In this document: piece by piece, positions 47,064-55,820 of the stretch
Layout of the letters: each line of letters opens with the position of its first letter
Numbering within the stretch: position 1 is the stretch's first letter
Assembly (NCBI GenBank): GCA_050290245.1
Contig: JBNKHH010000087.1
Span: 1-64,000, forward strand
Source: JBNKHH01 sp050290245
GTDB lineage: Bacteria > Pseudomonadota > Alphaproteobacteria > Rhodobacterales > Rhodobacteraceae
Direction of reading: 5' to 3'
DNA length: 64,000 nt
The notes under the pieces: generated by a model
The model's input: the letters and a program-made list of their open reading frames with translations, nothing else
The model's database searches: none
What the model was told of the DNA's origin: nothing
Made by a program: the position numbers and the translations under genes

Positions 47064-47753
47064 ATGGGCGATACGGTTGTGGAAGAGCGATTGGCAGACT
47101 GTCCGGACTGGCTTTATCTGCTGCGCGAGGTTGAGGCCCTGTACCGGTTTGGGTCTGCCGGGGGGAGCAAGACGATCCGGTCTCACCGGAGGCATGTGCG
47201 CGAGCGGTTGTCAGCGGTGATCGAGGCCAACCCGGCGATGAAGCAGCGACGGCCGGCCACCAAGCCGGTGGTGGCGCATCTGGTGCGTGCCTTGGACAAT
47301 GGCGCGCGTGGGGCGATGGCGCCAATGGCGCGGGCATTGTCCCATGTCGCTTCAGATCTGACCTGGGAGTTTGGATATCAGAAGGTGCCGAAGCCGCTGG
47401 CGCAGAAATATGCCTATTGCGAGTTCCTTGGACCGCAGGGGCCGATCCCGTCGGAGAGGCTGATCCTCGGGCTGGTCTTGTTCGCGCCCAAGACGACCTA
47501 TCCCCAGCACAGTCACAAGGAGATCGAGGAGAGCTATGTCTCGATTTCGGGGGCCTGGTCCGAGAACGACCTCGCGGTTTATGCGCCGGGTTCGCTGATC
47601 CTGAACGTCTCGGGGCATGAGCACCGGATCACGACAGGGCCCGAGGAGCCCTGTTTGCTGGCCTATGCCTGGACCGGAACCGAGGAACTGCTTGCGGCAC
47701 CGCCGATGAAGTTCTCGTCACGGCGCAAGGCGCGCATGGAGCAGGGGATCTGA
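47064..47753 (+). CDS. dddL: Dimethylsulfoniopropionate lyase (DddL-type cupin)
   Basis: A 229-residue cupin enzyme that cleaves DMSP to dimethyl sulfide and acrylate. The metal site is seen in YPQHSHKEIEESY (146-158) with His149, His151 and Glu155, and the last His in SGHEHRI (183-189). The helical N-terminal half and the overall length agree with DddL. GGGGGAGG lies before the ATG at 47064; earlier in-frame starts are unlikely. acuR/acuI, its usual neighbours in Rhodobacter, are absent. It ends three bases before the convergent trpD. Marks a marine lifestyle. Confidence 0.88.
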   Translation: MGDTVVEERLADCPDWLYLLREVEALYRFGSAGGSKTIRSHRRHVRERLSAVIEANPAMKQRRPATKPVVAHLVRALDNGARGAMAPMARALSHVASDLTWEFGYQKVPKPLAQKYAYCEFLGPQGPIPSERLILGLVLFAPKTTYPQHSHKEIEESYVSISGAWSENDLAVYAPGSLILNVSGHEHRITTGPEEPCLLAYAWTGTEELLAAPPMKFSSRRKARMEQGI

Positions 47754-47756
47754 CGC

Positions 47757-48773
47757 TTAGCCGCCGGAGGTGATCCGGGCCAGGCCTTCGAGCTTTTCGC
47801 GCGCGGCACCGCTGTCGATGGACTGGGCGGCGATGGCGACGCCTTCGCGCAGGTCGGCAGCCTTTTCGGCGATCACGAGTGCCGCGGCGGCGTTCAGGAG
47901 CACGGCGTCTCGATAGGCGCCTGCCTGGCCGTCGAGGAGGGCGCGGAAAGCTTCGGCGTTTTCCTCGGGAGAGCCGCCGAGGATGTCGCGGAAGGGATGG
48001 ACTGGGAGGCCCGCGTCTTCTGGGTGGATCTCGGCCGATTTGATCTTGCCATCCTTCAGGATGGCGGCGGCAGTCGGACCGGAGATCGAGATCTCGTCCG
48101 TGCCATCGGCACCGTGTACGAGCCATGCGGCCTCGGAGCCCAGCAGTTGCAGGGTCTCGGCCATGGGGTGGATCAGGTCGGGGGCGAAAGCGCCGGTCAG
48201 CTGGCGTTTGACGCCGGCAGGGTTCGTCAGGGGCCCGAGGATGTTGAAGATGGTCTTGCAGCCCAACTCCATGCGCACCGGGCCGACGTGTTTCATCGCC
48301 GGGTGGTGCATGGGGGCCATCATGAAGCCGATGCCGACCTCGTTGAGGGCGCGTTCGACGACCTCGGGGCCGACCATGACGTCGATGCCAAGTTTGCCCT
48401 GGACGTCGGCGGCGCCGGATTTGGACGACAGGTTGCGGTTGCCGTGCTTGGCAACAGGCACGCCCGCGCCCGCCACGACGAAGGCGGTGGCGGTCGAGAT
48501 ATTCAGCGTTCCCATTCCGTCGCCGCCGGTGCCGACGATGTCCATGGCGCCTTCGGGGGCCGAGACGGCGGCGCATTTGGCGCGCATGACGCCAGCGGCG
48601 GCGGTGTATTCCGACACGGCTTCGCCGCGCGCGCGCATGGCCATCAGGAGGCCGCCCATCTGCGCAGGCGTCGCGTCGCCTTCGAAGATGATTTCAAAGG
48701 CCTCGGTCGCCTGTGAGCGCGAAAGCGGGCCTTCGGAGGCGGCGTAAATCAGGGGTTTCATTGCGTCGCTCAT
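47757..48773 (-). CDS. trpD: Anthranilate phosphoribosyltransferase
   Basis: A 338-residue enzyme joining anthranilate and PRPP. The PRPP-binding [14 protein letters not shown] (about 82-95) and the [15 protein letters not shown] block (about 109-123) are typical, as is the [12 protein letters not shown] segment. It overlaps trpG by ATGA. It is followed by dddL in the opposite direction, so the classical trpD-trpC link is broken here. Confidence 0.97.
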   Translation of the reverse strand: MSDAMKPLIYAASEGPLSRSQATEAFEIIFEGDATPAQMGGLLMAMRARGEAVSEYTAAAGVMRAKCAAVSAPEGAMDIVGTGGDGMGTLNISTATAFVVAGAGVPVAKHGNRNLSSKSGAADVQGKLGIDVMVGPEVVERALNEVGIGFMMAPMHHPAMKHVGPVRMELGCKTIFNILGPLTNPAGVKRQLTGAFAPDLIHPMAETLQLLGSEAAWLVHGADGTDEISISGPTAAAILKDGKIKSAEIHPEDAGLPVHPFRDILGGSPEENAEAFRALLDGQAGAYRDAVLLNAAAALVIAEKAADLREGVAIAAQSIDSGAAREKLEGLARITSGG

Positions 48774-49351
48774 GCGGGCTCCGGGACTTTATTCAGGAAA
48801 TTCTTGAGCATGGCGTGGCCATGTTCCGAGCGGATCGACTCGGGGTGGAACTGAACGCCTTCGATGGGTTTTTCGCGGTGGCGCAGTCCCATGATGGTGC
48901 CGTCTTCGAGCCATGCGGTGATTTCGAGGCAATCAGGCAGGGTGGCGCGGTCGACGACAAGTGAATGGTAACGCGTTCCCTGAAGGGGCGAGGGCAGGCC
49001 GGCGAAGACGCCTTTGCCCTCGTGCAGGATGTGGCCCATCTTGCCGTGGACGATCTCGCCCGCGCGCACGACCTTGCCGCCGAAGGCCTGTCCGATGGTT
49101 TGGTGCCCGAGACAGACGCCGAGAAGCGGCGCGTTGGTTTCAGCGGCAGCTTCGGTCAGGGCGAGGCAGATGCCCGCCTTGTCGGGATCGCAAGGTCCGG
49201 GAGAAAGAATGATGCCCGAGGGATTCATCGCCATTGCCTCTTGCACGTTCAGCGCATCGTTGCGGCGGACCACACATTCGGCGCCCAATTCGCCCAGGTA
49301 GTGGACGAGATTGAATGTGAAGCTGTCATAATTGTCGATCAGTAGCAGCAT
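48770..49351 (-). CDS. trpG: Anthranilate synthase glutamine amidotransferase subunit
   Basis: A 193-residue class I amidotransferase that feeds ammonia to TrpE (and often to PabB). Starts [19 protein letters not shown]; catalytic Cys in [13 protein letters not shown]; His and Glu in [11 protein letters not shown] at 49351 matches the family N-terminus; a GTG 18 bases upstream is less likely. The trpE partner is not adjacent. Divergent from the polysaccharide deacetylase gene. Confidence 0.95.
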   Translation of the reverse strand: MLLLIDNYDSFTFNLVHYLGELGAECVVRRNDALNVQEAMAMNPSGIILSPGPCDPDKAGICLALTEAAAETNAPLLGVCLGHQTIGQAFGGKVVRAGEIVHGKMGHILHEGKGVFAGLPSPLQGTRYHSLVVDRATLPDCLEITAWLEDGTIMGLRHREKPIEGVQFHPESIRSEHGHAMLKNFLNKVPEPA

Positions 49352-49481
49352 CTTGCGTATCCCGGGCACGAATGTGCAGATATAGGGTGTCAGCGCGCGA
49401 AAGCGCGGGTATACTTCGACCAGAGGTGCCGGGTAACGTCAAGGCACCCACAGGTATTTGAGCAGATCGGAGGAAAGAGCG

Positions 49482-51152
49482 TTGGGACGCGGCTTTCTCG
49501 CAGGGGTTTTCTGGGGTGGAATTGTGGGCTTGGCCCTTTTGGTGGTGTCCAGCCAGACGCTGGATCGCCAGCAGCTGAGTTTTCCTCAGCCGGACGCGAG
49601 TCCGGTCGAAGTGCCGGGCGGCAGTGAGTTCAACCAGGCAAGGGTCGAGACCGACCCGGTTGTGCCAGAGCCCGAAACCCGGCCCGAGGCCGAGGCCGCC
49701 AGTGGGGTCACCGCGCCCGAGGATGCCATCGATCAACCGCCCGCGTTTGATACCTCTGCGCTTGAGGTCCCGACGCCTTCGGTCGAGTCGCCGAGCGGGT
49801 TGGGCGCCATGCCCCAGACGCCGCAGGATGCCCCCGAGCCTCCCGCGATTTCCGACAGCGAGCAGCCGGGGCAGGCAGGAGAAGCTTTGGTCGTGCCCGA
49901 GGCGCCCGGCCAGTCGCCCGGAACCGATGTCGAGACCCCCCTGGCGGTGGATGCGCCAGACGTTGCCGGTGACGAAGGGCCGAACCTGGAAGCCGGCACC
50001 GACACGTCAGTCGAGACCGATGTGGCCGCTCTGCCGCAGGTAGCCGCGGAAGCGCCAAGCGCTGCCAATGCAAGCACGGCACCACAGGTCAGTACCGATG
50101 CGACTGCGCCGGTCGCTCCGGTCTCGCCGGAGATTGGCACCGAGTCTTCGCTTCCTGGCGCCGGTGAGCGTCCGGCGACCCCGAGTTTGCCGCAGATCAG
50201 TGGTGAACCCTTTCAGCCGTCCTCTGAGCCGGAAACGCCGGTTCAACCCGAGGCCCCGGACACGCCGGAAAGCGGCGCGGCTCGTGTGACCGTCGATGGC
50301 AGCAGCGAGAGCTTCTTCGAGCCGGTCGACAGCCTGGAGGATCGCGCCGAGGGTGTGGATACCGACCGGCTGCCGCAGATCGGATCGGCCACGAGTGGGC
50401 TGCCGCGGATCGGGGACTCGGAAGACACGGTCGAAGAGCCGTCGGCCCCCACGACCGACGCTATCGAAGCAGCGCCTTCCGACGGACCTGCGTTGTTGGT
50501 CTATCGCAGTGCGTTCGAGAACCCCATGGGCGACCCGCTTGTGTCGGTCATTCTGATCCAAGAGGGCGATGTCCTGAGCGCAGACAAGTTGCAGGGGCTC
50601 CCCGAACACGTGGCCTTTGCCATAGACGCTGCTGAGGCTGATGCGGGCGAAAAGGCGGCCTATTACCGCGCCGCCGGGCGCGAGGTTGTGCTGATCCCGT
50701 CCTTGCCGCAGGGCGCGCGCCCACAGGATGTGGAACAGGCGCTGCGCGTGAATTTCCAGACAGTTCCAGAAGCCGTCGCGGTCATGGATGTCTCTGGCGG
50801 GCGGTTCCAGACCGACCGCGCCGCGGTCAGCCAGGTGGTCGACGTTGTTGCTGATACGGGCCACGGGCTGATCACCTTCCCGCGCGGGCTGAACACGGTG
50901 CATCAACGCGCCGAGAAAGCTGGCGTGGCAACCGGGCTGATCTTTCGCAATCTGGACGGGAGCGGCGAGAGTGCCGAGCAAATCCGCAGGACCATGGATC
51001 GCGCCGCCTTCCGGGCACGTCAGTCTGATGCCGTGATCCTTGTTGGCACCACGGCGCCAAAGACCCTGGGTGCCATCGTGGAGTGGTCTCTTGGCAACCG
51101 GTCGTCCAGCGTGACCATCGCGCCGATTTCGGCCGCCCTGCTGGACGGCTGA
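49482..51152 (+). CDS. Divergent polysaccharide deacetylase family protein (YibQ-like)
   Basis: A 556-residue protein anchored by an N-terminal membrane helix (about 4-22). A disordered stretch of about 270 residues rich in Pro, Glu, Ala, Ser and Thr follows, and then a C-terminal NodB-like domain (from about 330) of the divergent polysaccharide deacetylase family, with HVAFAIDA, VLIPSLPQG and VLVGTTAPKT-like blocks. The metal-binding Asp-His-His of true deacetylases is not evident. TTG at 49482 is chosen since GGAGG lies eight bases upstream. It probably acts in the periplasm on the wall. Divergent from trpG. Confidence 0.8.
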   Translation: MGRGFLAGVFWGGIVGLALLVVSSQTLDRQQLSFPQPDASPVEVPGGSEFNQARVETDPVVPEPETRPEAEAASGVTAPEDAIDQPPAFDTSALEVPTPSVESPSGLGAMPQTPQDAPEPPAISDSEQPGQAGEALVVPEAPGQSPGTDVETPLAVDAPDVAGDEGPNLEAGTDTSVETDVAALPQVAAEAPSAANASTAPQVSTDATAPVAPVSPEIGTESSLPGAGERPATPSLPQISGEPFQPSSEPETPVQPEAPDTPESGAARVTVDGSSESFFEPVDSLEDRAEGVDTDRLPQIGSATSGLPRIGDSEDTVEEPSAPTTDAIEAAPSDGPALLVYRSAFENPMGDPLVSVILIQEGDVLSADKLQGLPEHVAFAIDAAEADAGEKAAYYRAAGREVVLIPSLPQGARPQDVEQALRVNFQTVPEAVAVMDVSGGRFQTDRAAVSQVVDVVADTGHGLITFPRGLNTVHQRAEKAGVATGLIFRNLDGSGESAEQIRRTMDRAAFRARQSDAVILVGTTAPKTLGAIVEWSLGNRSSSVTIAPISAALLDG

Positions 51153-51177
51153 TCCGTTCTGAACGGTTTTTCCCCGG

Positions 51178-51984
51178 CTAGTGCGCCGGGGCGTTCGCAG
51201 CGTCAATCAACGTGCGCCCACCGTCCACGGTCAGCACTTGTCCGGTCATGAAACTCGAACCGTCCGAGGCGAGGAACTGGGCGACTTCGGCCAGTTCGGT
51301 GGGGCTTGCGATACGTGACAGGGGCGTGGCCTGAATGATGCGGCCGCGCAGGTCTTCTTCTTCTTTCAGGGAGTTCTGAAGCGAGGCGCTCATGACAGAG
51401 CCAAGCGCGACGGCGTTCACCCGGATGCGGTGCGGAGCCAGGGCAACGGCCATCGAGCGGGTCATCTGGTCCAGCGCCGCCGAACTTACCGAAAAGGCCA
51501 TGAGGCTGGGCTGGGTGCGCCTTGCCGCAATGGAAGACAGGTTGATGATCGACCCGGCGGGCGCGTTCTCTTCGTCGGTTTTGGCCTGCTTGATCATACG
51601 CTTGGCAAAGACCTGGCTGACCCTGAGCGAGGTCAGAAGGTTCTGTTCGAGCATGAGCTGCACGGCATCGTCATCGGGATCCAGCGGCTTGGACTTGACG
51701 ATCTGGCGGCAGGCGTTGACCAGGATATCGACGCGGTCAAACTGGTCGAGCGTGGCCGACAAAAGATTAGCGATGGTCAGTTTCTCGCGCAGGTCGCCGG
51801 CAAAGTACGCTGCGTTTCCGGCGTCCTCCTCGGTCTCTCCAACCTCATCGGCGAGGCGGGCTTCGTCCATGTCCGCGAACATGACGTTCGCCCCCTTGTC
51901 CAGGAAATGGCGCGCGATGGAGAGGCCGACGCCGTTTGCGGCTCCGGTGACCACAGCAGTCTTGCCTGCGATGGAAAACGACAT
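51178..51984 (-). CDS. SDR-family protein lacking catalytic Tyr and Lys
   Basis: A 268-residue Rossmann-fold protein. The nucleotide-binding TGAANGVG (13-20) and DILVN (86-90) and the Ser of INLSS are present. The catalytic YxxxK is replaced: the segment reads AFSVSSAAL, with Phe164 for Tyr and Ser168 for Lys. The NNAG motif is VNAC. So it may bind a nucleotide but hardly reduces a carbonyl in the usual way. It lies four bases from the next gene on the same strand, an RsmC-like methyltransferase, so a shared operon is likely. Function unknown. Confidence 0.85.
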   Translation of the reverse strand: MSFSIAGKTAVVTGAANGVGLSIARHFLDKGANVMFADMDEARLADEVGETEEDAGNAAYFAGDLREKLTIANLLSATLDQFDRVDILVNACRQIVKSKPLDPDDDAVQLMLEQNLLTSLRVSQVFAKRMIKQAKTDEENAPAGSIINLSSIAARRTQPSLMAFSVSSAALDQMTRSMAVALAPHRIRVNAVALGSVMSASLQNSLKEEEDLRGRIIQATPLSRIASPTELAEVAQFLASDGSSFMTGQVLTVDGGRTLIDAANAPAH

Positions 51985-51988
51985 GGGA

Positions 51989-52999
51989 TCATCCTTTGCG
52001 GGGGGAGACAGGTCTGGAGGCCGAGTAGAGTTTGAATTGCGGGGTCAGGCCCAGTGTTTGGACGTCCCGGAATGAGGCCTCAAGTGTCTTTTCGTACGGC
52101 AAATGGCGGTTGGCGACAAGCCAAAGCGTGCCAGAAGGCTTGAGCATGGCAGCGGCGGAGCGGATGAAAGCCTGTCCAAGTGCGGGGTCGGCAGCGCGGC
52201 CGGTATGGAAAGGCGGGTTGGTCACGACATGGTCGGCGGGCGTTTCTGGGCGGAAACTGCGCGCGTCGGCCCAATGGAAGATTGCGACGTCGGAGTTGAT
52301 GTTTTTTTGCGCGCAGGTGAGCGCCAGCCAATCCGCCTCGACGAGGTCGAGCTGGTCGGGAGCGTTTTTCTTCAGAATCTCGTGGGAGAGATATCCCCAA
52401 CCGGCACCGAGGTCGATGACGTGACCCTTGAGCGGTGGCAAGGCCGCGGCCAGAGCAACAGAGGCCGCGTCGGGGCCATCGGCAGAAAACACGCCGGGAG
52501 CGGTGTAAAAGCCCATCGGTTTCAGTGTGGGCGTCGGCTCTGGCAAGTCGAGGTCGGCCAAGCTGTCCTGGTCCAGGGCGAACTTTTTGAACCAAAATAC
52601 CTTGCCGTGGTCTTTTGAATAGACGTCCTGAACCTCGAAGCGCCTTCGGCAGAGTTTCAACAGGCTTTCGATCCCGTCGGTCTTTTGCCCGTCGATGATG
52701 ATAGGCGCGCCATCGGGCGAGCGGCGAACCGCTTCTTTCAAGTAGCTGAGTGCGCGGTCTTTTTCTCTCGGCGCCCGCAGGATCACTGCGTCATAGCTGC
52801 GGTCGATGGTCTTCGCGGTGTTCAGTCCCCGTTCGACCAGCGTCTCGTACGGACCGGCCATTGGCTGAATGGCGCGGATGCGGTCCGGGTCGATGCCGGG
52901 CAGGTCGATCTCGGGCCAGGCGTTGAAGACGCCGATGAGACCGGCCTCCGGCAGGACGGGCGACGTTTCGAGCCAGGTGTTCAGTCTGCGATCTGTCAT
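51989..52999 (-). CDS. Class I SAM methyltransferase, RsmC/RlmG-like
   Basis: A 336-residue methyltransferase with a degenerate N-terminal domain (about 1-160) and an active C-terminal one, as in RsmC. The SAM-binding VIDLGAGWGYLS lies near 193-204 and the guanine-N2 type motif VTNPPFHTG near 258-266. These enzymes methylate guanine N2 in 16S or 23S rRNA. The exact target is not clear. It follows clpS on the minus strand after 18 bases. Confidence 0.87.
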   Translation of the reverse strand: MTDRRLNTWLETSPVLPEAGLIGVFNAWPEIDLPGIDPDRIRAIQPMAGPYETLVERGLNTAKTIDRSYDAVILRAPREKDRALSYLKEAVRRSPDGAPIIIDGQKTDGIESLLKLCRRRFEVQDVYSKDHGKVFWFKKFALDQDSLADLDLPEPTPTLKPMGFYTAPGVFSADGPDAASVALAAALPPLKGHVIDLGAGWGYLSHEILKKNAPDQLDLVEADWLALTCAQKNINSDVAIFHWADARSFRPETPADHVVTNPPFHTGRAADPALGQAFIRSAAAMLKPSGTLWLVANRHLPYEKTLEASFRDVQTLGLTPQFKLYSASRPVSPRKG

Positions 53000-53017
53000 G
53001 AAGGGAGGCGGCGACGC

Positions 53018-53341
53018 CTATTCCTTTTCCATCGTGCACTGCAGCGGATGCTGGTGACGGCGGGCAAAGTCCATCACCTGCGCGACCTTGGTTTCGGCAA
53101 CTTCGAAGGAAAAGACACCCACGACAGCGAGGCCTTTTTTGTGAACGGTCAGCATGAGTTCAAAGGATTGGGCGTGGTTGAGGCCGAAGAAACGTTCCAG
53201 CACATGAACGACGAATTCCATCGGCGTGTAATCGTCGTTCAACAGCATGACCTTGTACAAAGGCGGCTTGGCCGTCTTTGGCTTGGTCTCGGTCAGGACG
53301 CCCTGATCGCCGTCCGGCGTCTTGTCGTCGTCTGCCATCAT
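53018..53341 (-). CDS. clpS: ATP-dependent Clp protease adaptor ClpS
   Basis: A 107-residue adaptor that brings N-degron substrates to ClpAP. The core is [20 protein letters not shown] with the substrate-pocket Asn-Asp and Thr-Pro-Met; [14 protein letters not shown] follows. The disordered N-terminal 25 residues are rich in Asp, Lys and Pro. Start at 53341 (MMADDD) is most family-like; no strong ribosome-binding site is seen and longer starts exist. clpA is not adjacent. Confidence 0.93.
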   Translation of the reverse strand: MMADDDKTPDGDQGVLTETKPKTAKPPLYKVMLLNDDYTPMEFVVHVLERFFGLNHAQSFELMLTVHKKGLAVVGVFSFEVAETKVAQVMDFARRHQHPLQCTMEKE

Positions 53342-53437
53342 ATGCGGGTTGAGCGAGGTCACAGGTATCTTTACGAGGCCATTGGGATCGGTCGTAGAAT
53401 ATAGTCGATCCATCGCGCGTGAAAAGGGGGCGACGGT

Positions 53438-54139
53438 ATGTTGACCACAATCTGTTTCGATGCGGATGACACCTTGTGGCATAACGAACGTTTCTTTCAA
53501 CTTACCCAAGAGCGGTTTCACGACCTTCTGAAGAACCACGCAGAGCGTGATCACCTTTCCGAACGGCTACTGGCCGCCGAGCGGCGCAACATCGAACATT
53601 ACGGATTTGGAATCAAGGGCTTCACACTGTCGATGATCGAGACCGCGCTTGAGGTCACCCATAACCGGGTGCCGGGGTCGGTGGTTGCAGAGCTGATCGA
53701 GGCGGGGCGCGAAATGCTTTCCCACCCCATCGAACTCTTGCCCGGCGTCGAAGACACCGTGCGCGAGCTGGCCGAAATGCATCGCATCCTGATGATCACC
53801 AAGGGCGATCTGTTGGACCAGGAGCGCAAACTGGCCCAGTCGGGGCTGGGAGAGATGTTCGACGGTGTCGAGATCGTGTCGGACAAGAGTGCAGAGGTCT
53901 ACGCGGGGATCTTTTCCGGTCGGGGAATTGCTCCCGGCGAGGCGGTGATGGTCGGTAATTCATTGAAATCAGACGTAAACCCCGCTCTCGAAGCAGGCGG
54001 TTGGGGGGTCTATGTGCCCTCTGACGTGATCTGGGCGCTGGAGGCGGCGCGCGAGCCTGTCGAGCACGAGCGCTATCGCAGGATCGCAACACTGGCAGAC
54101 TTGCCACAGGTCGTACGCGAAATTTCCCGCAACATGTAG
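53438..54139 (+). CDS. HAD-superfamily hydrolase
   Basis: A 233-residue phosphatase-like HAD protein. Motif I is [11 protein letters not shown] with Asp8 and Asp10, a helical cap follows at about 20-95, motif II is MITKGD, and the Lys and acidic motifs III/IV lie in VSDKSAEVY and [11 protein letters not shown]. The WHNE segment recalls the YjjG/YfnB-like group. Substrate unknown. Divergent from clpS with about 96 bases between. Confidence 0.85.
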   Translation: MLTTICFDADDTLWHNERFFQLTQERFHDLLKNHAERDHLSERLLAAERRNIEHYGFGIKGFTLSMIETALEVTHNRVPGSVVAELIEAGREMLSHPIELLPGVEDTVRELAEMHRILMITKGDLLDQERKLAQSGLGEMFDGVEIVSDKSAEVYAGIFSGRGIAPGEAVMVGNSLKSDVNPALEAGGWGVYVPSDVIWALEAAREPVEHERYRRIATLADLPQVVREISRNM

Positions 54140-54239
54140 TGGGTGCTCGTGTCGGTTCGTCGTCATGTGGTGGCGCGAATCCGCTTACTCAATTTTACCG
54201 GAATTTCATTATTTTCTGATGGATTCAGACGTGTTAGGC

Positions 54240-54248
54240 TGTGGATAA
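54240..54248 (-). promoter_or_regulatory. Perfect DnaA-box match upstream of the carboxypeptidase gene
   Basis: TGTGGATAA on the plus strand is the complement of the DnaA box TTATCCACA. It lies 57 bases before the GTG of the D,D-carboxypeptidase gene. A single 9-mer can occur by chance about once in a window of this size when both strands are counted. Confidence 0.3.
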
Positions 54249-54304
54249 CAAACGCGGTTCCGGCGCCAAATGATCGGGACCCGGGGGCACAAAGGGGCAG
54301 TATC

Positions 54305-55702
54305 GTGACGGGCTTGCGCATCGTCTTTAGGATTATTCTTCTTGCAGCCATCCTGATGCATCCGGTGGTCGCTTCGGCGGCGCCCTATGCTGCGATGGTG
54401 ATCGATGCCCGGTCGGGCAAGGTTCTTCATTCCCGCAACGCCGACACCCGGCTTCACCCGGCATCCCTGACCAAGATGATGACGCTGTACGTCGTCTTCG
54501 ATGCGGTCGAAAAAGGCGAGGTCAGCCTCGATGACGTGGTGACCGTGTCGCGCAAGGCGGCCGCCGAGCCTCCGTCCAAACTCGGGCTGAAGGCGGGACA
54601 GAAGATCAAGCTGCGGTATCTGGTGCGCGCGGCGGCCGTCAAATCGGCCAACGATGCCGCCACCGCCCTTGGCGAGGCGATTTCGGGCAGCGAGGCCGCT
54701 TTTGCGCGGCGCATGAACCGGATGGCCCAGGCCCTTGGCATGGACCGCTCGACCTTCAAGAACGCCCATGGCCTGACCGAGAGCGGCCATTTGTCGACCG
54801 CGCGTGACATGACGACGCTGGGGCGGCACCTGTTTTACGACTTTCCCGAGTATTACAACCTGTTCTCGCGCCGTTCGACCAGCGCTGGCACGAAGATGGT
54901 GTCCAACACCAACCGCCGCCTTTTGAACAGCTATCGCGGCGCGGATGGCATCAAGACCGGGTTCACGCGGGCTGCCGGCTATAACCTTGTCGCGTCGGCC
55001 GAGCGGGGCGATGAGCGGATCATCGCGACGGTGTTCGGCGGACGGTCGACCTCTTGGCGCACGGGCCGGGTCGCGGAACTCTTGGACATGGGCTTTGACC
55101 GGGCGCCGAGTCATGTTGCGGTCAACAAGCCGCGCCGTCCGGTTCTTGGCGAGCCGGGGAAGGTCAACCGCGCGACGGGCTTGATTGCCAGTTCGCCGCG
55201 CCCGGCATCGCGTCCCGGCCGCACGCCCGAGGCGGCAACCCTGGTCGCCATGGCTGAGGGCATCAACGATGTCTTGGCCGAAGTTGCCGTGGCTGAAGCC
55301 GCCATCCCACCCGAACCTGCACCGGTCGCGGTTCAGGCGGCATCGCTGGCGGGGGCCTTCCTGAGGCCGTCACCGCGGCCCGTTGTGGCCGAAGGGTCGA
55401 ACGAGGATTTGGCCGAGGCCGATGAGGGCAAGCCAGTCGTGGTGACACGGCTGTCGACGTCGGGCGGTGCGCACTGGGGCATCAATGTCGGCCGTTATAC
55501 AACGCGCAACGAGGCCGAGCGGGTGTTGCTGCGCACAGCCCTGGTCGAGATGAGCAGTCTTAACAGTGCTCTGCGCAAGGTCGTGCGCAGCCCGCGCGGC
55601 TGGGAGGCGAATTTCGTCGGTATGACCGAAGAACGGGCCGCGATGGCCTGTCGACGGCTCGAAGCTCAGAACGTCTCGTGCACGCCGGTCGGGCCGAGCT
55701 AA
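54305..55702 (+). CDS. D-alanyl-D-alanine carboxypeptidase with SPOR domain
   Basis: A 465-residue periplasmic PBP5/6-like enzyme that trims the terminal D-Ala of peptidoglycan stems. A signal peptide (about 1-25, ending ASA) precedes the S11 peptidase domain: SLTK with Ser54 and Lys57, the SAN motif in KSANDAA, and KTG in DGIKTGFT. A disordered Pro/Ala-rich section follows, then a SPOR domain (about 390-465) that binds denuded glycan at the division site. GTG at 54305 has AGGGG seven bases upstream. Probably acts at the septum. Confidence 0.92.
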   Translation: MTGLRIVFRIILLAAILMHPVVASAAPYAAMVIDARSGKVLHSRNADTRLHPASLTKMMTLYVVFDAVEKGEVSLDDVVTVSRKAAAEPPSKLGLKAGQKIKLRYLVRAAAVKSANDAATALGEAISGSEAAFARRMNRMAQALGMDRSTFKNAHGLTESGHLSTARDMTTLGRHLFYDFPEYYNLFSRRSTSAGTKMVSNTNRRLLNSYRGADGIKTGFTRAAGYNLVASAERGDERIIATVFGGRSTSWRTGRVAELLDMGFDRAPSHVAVNKPRRPVLGEPGKVNRATGLIASSPRPASRPGRTPEAATLVAMAEGINDVLAEVAVAEAAIPPEPAPVAVQAASLAGAFLRPSPRPVVAEGSNEDLAEADEGKPVVVTRLSTSGGAHWGINVGRYTTRNEAERVLLRTALVEMSSLNSALRKVVRSPRGWEANFVGMTEERAAMACRRLEAQNVSCTPVGPS

Positions 55703-55760
55703 AGACCATTCGCGGGGTACGCGCTGCCCTTTGCCTTGACGCTTTTTCGGCCTGAAATGA

Positions 55761-55790
55761 AAGGGGCGCTCGGATGATCCGGCGCCCCTT
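55761..55790. terminator. Hairpin between carboxypeptidase and valS
   Basis: AAGGGGCG (55761-55768) pairs with CGCCCCTT (55783-55790), with a smaller inner stem CGG/CCG. On the minus strand it is followed by TTTCATTTC, so it may end valS transcripts; on the plus strand only weak termination is expected. Confidence 0.5.
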
Positions 55791-55820
55791 CGGCTCATTC
55801 AGGTGGAACTGAAGTGGTCG

